Part shown: one piece after another, positions 62,993 through 64,000 of the stretch
Numbering within the stretch: the stretch's first letter is position 1
Layout: every line of letters begins with the position of its first letter
DNA from: TMP-7 sp035652975
GTDB taxonomy: Bacteria > Acidobacteriota > Terriglobia > Bryobacterales > Bryobacteraceae
Assembly (NCBI GenBank): GCA_035652975.1
Contig: DASRCT010000060.1
Location: 16,861 to 80,860, forward strand
Reading direction: 5' to 3'
Length of the DNA: 64,000 bases
The notes under the pieces: generated by a model
Told to the model about the DNA's origin: nothing
Seen by the model: only the letters and a program-made list of their open reading frames with translations
Databases searched by the model: none
Program-made: the position numbers and the translations under genes

Positions 62993-64000
62993 TGACGCGC
63001 CGGACCTTCTTGCTCGCCGCGCCCCTTGCGCGAGCGGTCTCAACGCCTGCCGGGATTCTCGATCCGGAGCAGTTCCGGCATCATGTCGAATTTTTCAACC
63101 GGATGGTTCCGGAAGATCCGGTCACCACCATCCCCAACGCCGAGGCGTGGGCGTGGATGAAGAGCAACATCCCGTTCTTCACTTGTCCGGACGCCGATGT
63201 CGAGCGGACCTACTATTACCGCTGGTGGACCTATCGCAAAGCCATCAAGCGCACTCCGTCGGGCTTCATCATCACCGAATTTCTCAAACCGGTTCAACAT
63301 GCCGGAGAGTACAACGCGCTGAGCTGCGCATTCGGCCATCACGTCGCCGAGGGCCGCTGGTTGAAAACGACATCCTATCTGGACGAGTACGCGCGCTTCT
63401 GGCTGTGCGGCGGCGACAACGGCGGGATCCGGAAAAATTTCCATCAGTTCAGCGGATGGGCGGCGGCCGCGTTGTACGACCGCTGGCTCGCCGACGGCCG
63501 CATGCAGGCGCTGACGTCGATGCTCGATTCCCTGCTGCTCGACTACCGCGCGTGGGAGCGGGAGCGCATGGCCGACTCCGGATTGTTCTGGCAGCGCGAC
63601 GTCAGCGACGGCATGGAGGAATCAATCAGCGGCGGCCGCCATGTTCGCAACCTTCGCCCCAGCATCAACAGCTACATGTACGGCAACGCCCGCGCGATTG
63701 CGTCCATTGCCGGACTGGCGGGCCGGCGCGACGCCGCATCGGAATACCGCGATAAGGCGGTTCGGTTGCGGCGCCAGATCCAGACCCGCCTGTGGAACCC
63801 GCAGGATCGCTTCTTTGAAACTGTACTCGAGTCCGGAACGTTCGCCGGCGTGCGCGAGGAGATCGGATTCACTCCGTGGTGCTTCCATGTACCCGAGGCG
63901 GATCGCGGATTCGAAATCGCCTGGCAGCAACTCATGGACCCGCAAGGCTTCTACGCTCCCTTTGGCCCCACTACGGCCGAACAAAGAAATCCCGGCTTCA
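62992..64000 (+). CDS. Exported (alpha/alpha)6-barrel glycosidase, MGH1/GH63-like (3' end beyond the window)
   Basis: 336 codons are present and open at the edge. Leader MTRRTFLLAAPLARAVS (Tat-like). An acidic helical barrel with TYYYRWWTYRKAIKR, FSGWAAAALYDRWL, FWQRDVSDGMEESISGG, NSYMYGNARAIASIAG and a final TLWNPQD-like LWNPQDRFF, the pattern of trehalase-like, GH63 and MGH1 glycosidases. It overlaps the DUF5060 gene's stop by 1 bp, so it is in that operon. The substrate is not readable; a pectin or oligosaccharide role is inferred from the neighbours. Confidence 0.62.
   Translation, partial: MTRRTFLLAAPLARAVSTPAGILDPEQFRHHVEFFNRMVPEDPVTTIPNAEAWAWMKSNIPFFTCPDADVERTYYYRWWTYRKAIKRTPSGFIITEFLKPVQHAGEYNALSCAFGHHVAEGRWLKTTSYLDEYARFWLCGGDNGGIRKNFHQFSGWAAAALYDRWLADGRMQALTSMLDSLLLDYRAWERERMADSGLFWQRDVSDGMEESISGGRHVRNLRPSINSYMYGNARAIASIAGLAGRRDAASEYRDKAVRLRRQIQTRLWNPQDRFFETVLESGTFAGVREEIGFTPWCFHVPEADRGFEIAWQQLMDPQGFYAPFGPTTAEQRNPGF

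Overview
The window looks like a chromosomal segment of an Acidobacteriota bacterium, most likely near Bryobacterales/Solibacter. The grounds are moderately high GC, two very large TonB-dependent receptors with an N-terminal carboxypeptidase-regulatory-like domain and no SusD partner, many Tat-type Gfo/Idh/MocA oxidoreductases and TIM-barrel sugar isomerases, and a regulator whose N-terminal domain type is familiar from Acidobacteria. This is inference from gene content; no rRNA is present. There is one tRNA (Asp, GTC) and no CRISPR array or intact mobile element.

Layout. Positions 1-2226 hold the end of an inositol catabolism run (mmsA/iolA tail, iolE, iolG). Positions 2480-13338 form a leftward run of six genes: GH51 arabinofuranosidase, CE1-like esterase, Gfo/Idh oxidoreductase, TonB receptor and two enolase-superfamily proteins. 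One enolase-superfamily protein has the full galactonate-dehydratase residue set; the other has lost most of its metal ligands. A decayed TPR gene lies just beyond. From a shared 382-bp control region a second TonB receptor, a TPR protein and a membrane-anchored sensor with two malectin-like domains read rightward (13721-20134). Together these look like a SusD-less plant-polysaccharide utilisation locus. A coupled sugar isomerase/oxidoreductase pair follows (20314-22643).

Positions 22797-25546 are housekeeping: prfB with its programmed +1 frameshift, a Sua5-type tRNA modification enzyme and an UlaG-like hydrolase. After a LytTR response regulator, 26569-33794 holds a TPR lipoprotein, a CAAX-protease-like membrane protein and a tightly overlapping set of HAD phosphatase, unassigned conserved protein, PfkB kinase, ROK kinase and GmhA-like isomerase. 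This resembles a heptose-phosphate pathway with two unexplained members. Positions 33818-39827 read leftward: a probable pseudokinase fused to an NTF2-like domain, a YsnF-domain protein, an MFS exporter and feoB/feoA. A MerR-TPR gene diverges from feoA across a palindrome.

Positions 40899-53507 carry repair and envelope genes (Fpg-like glycosylase, YprB-like nuclease, DinB-like protein, Zn phospholipase C-like protein, PafA-like phosphatase, amidohydrolase, a frameshifted subtilase, uvrB, a Rossmann/DUF2520 protein, AraC regulator). Positions 53549-57080 hold rpoD and dnaG. Positions 57262-60423 hold a small exported protein, sthA, a degenerate ROK protein and tRNA-Asp. The end holds a divergent GH43-like/DUF5060 glycosidase pair with overlapping start codons and a truncated (alpha/alpha)6 glycosidase.

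Across the window, -10-like hexamers (often TACACT or TATACT) sit 6-9 nt before start codons, suggesting that leaderless or near-leaderless transcripts are common here.
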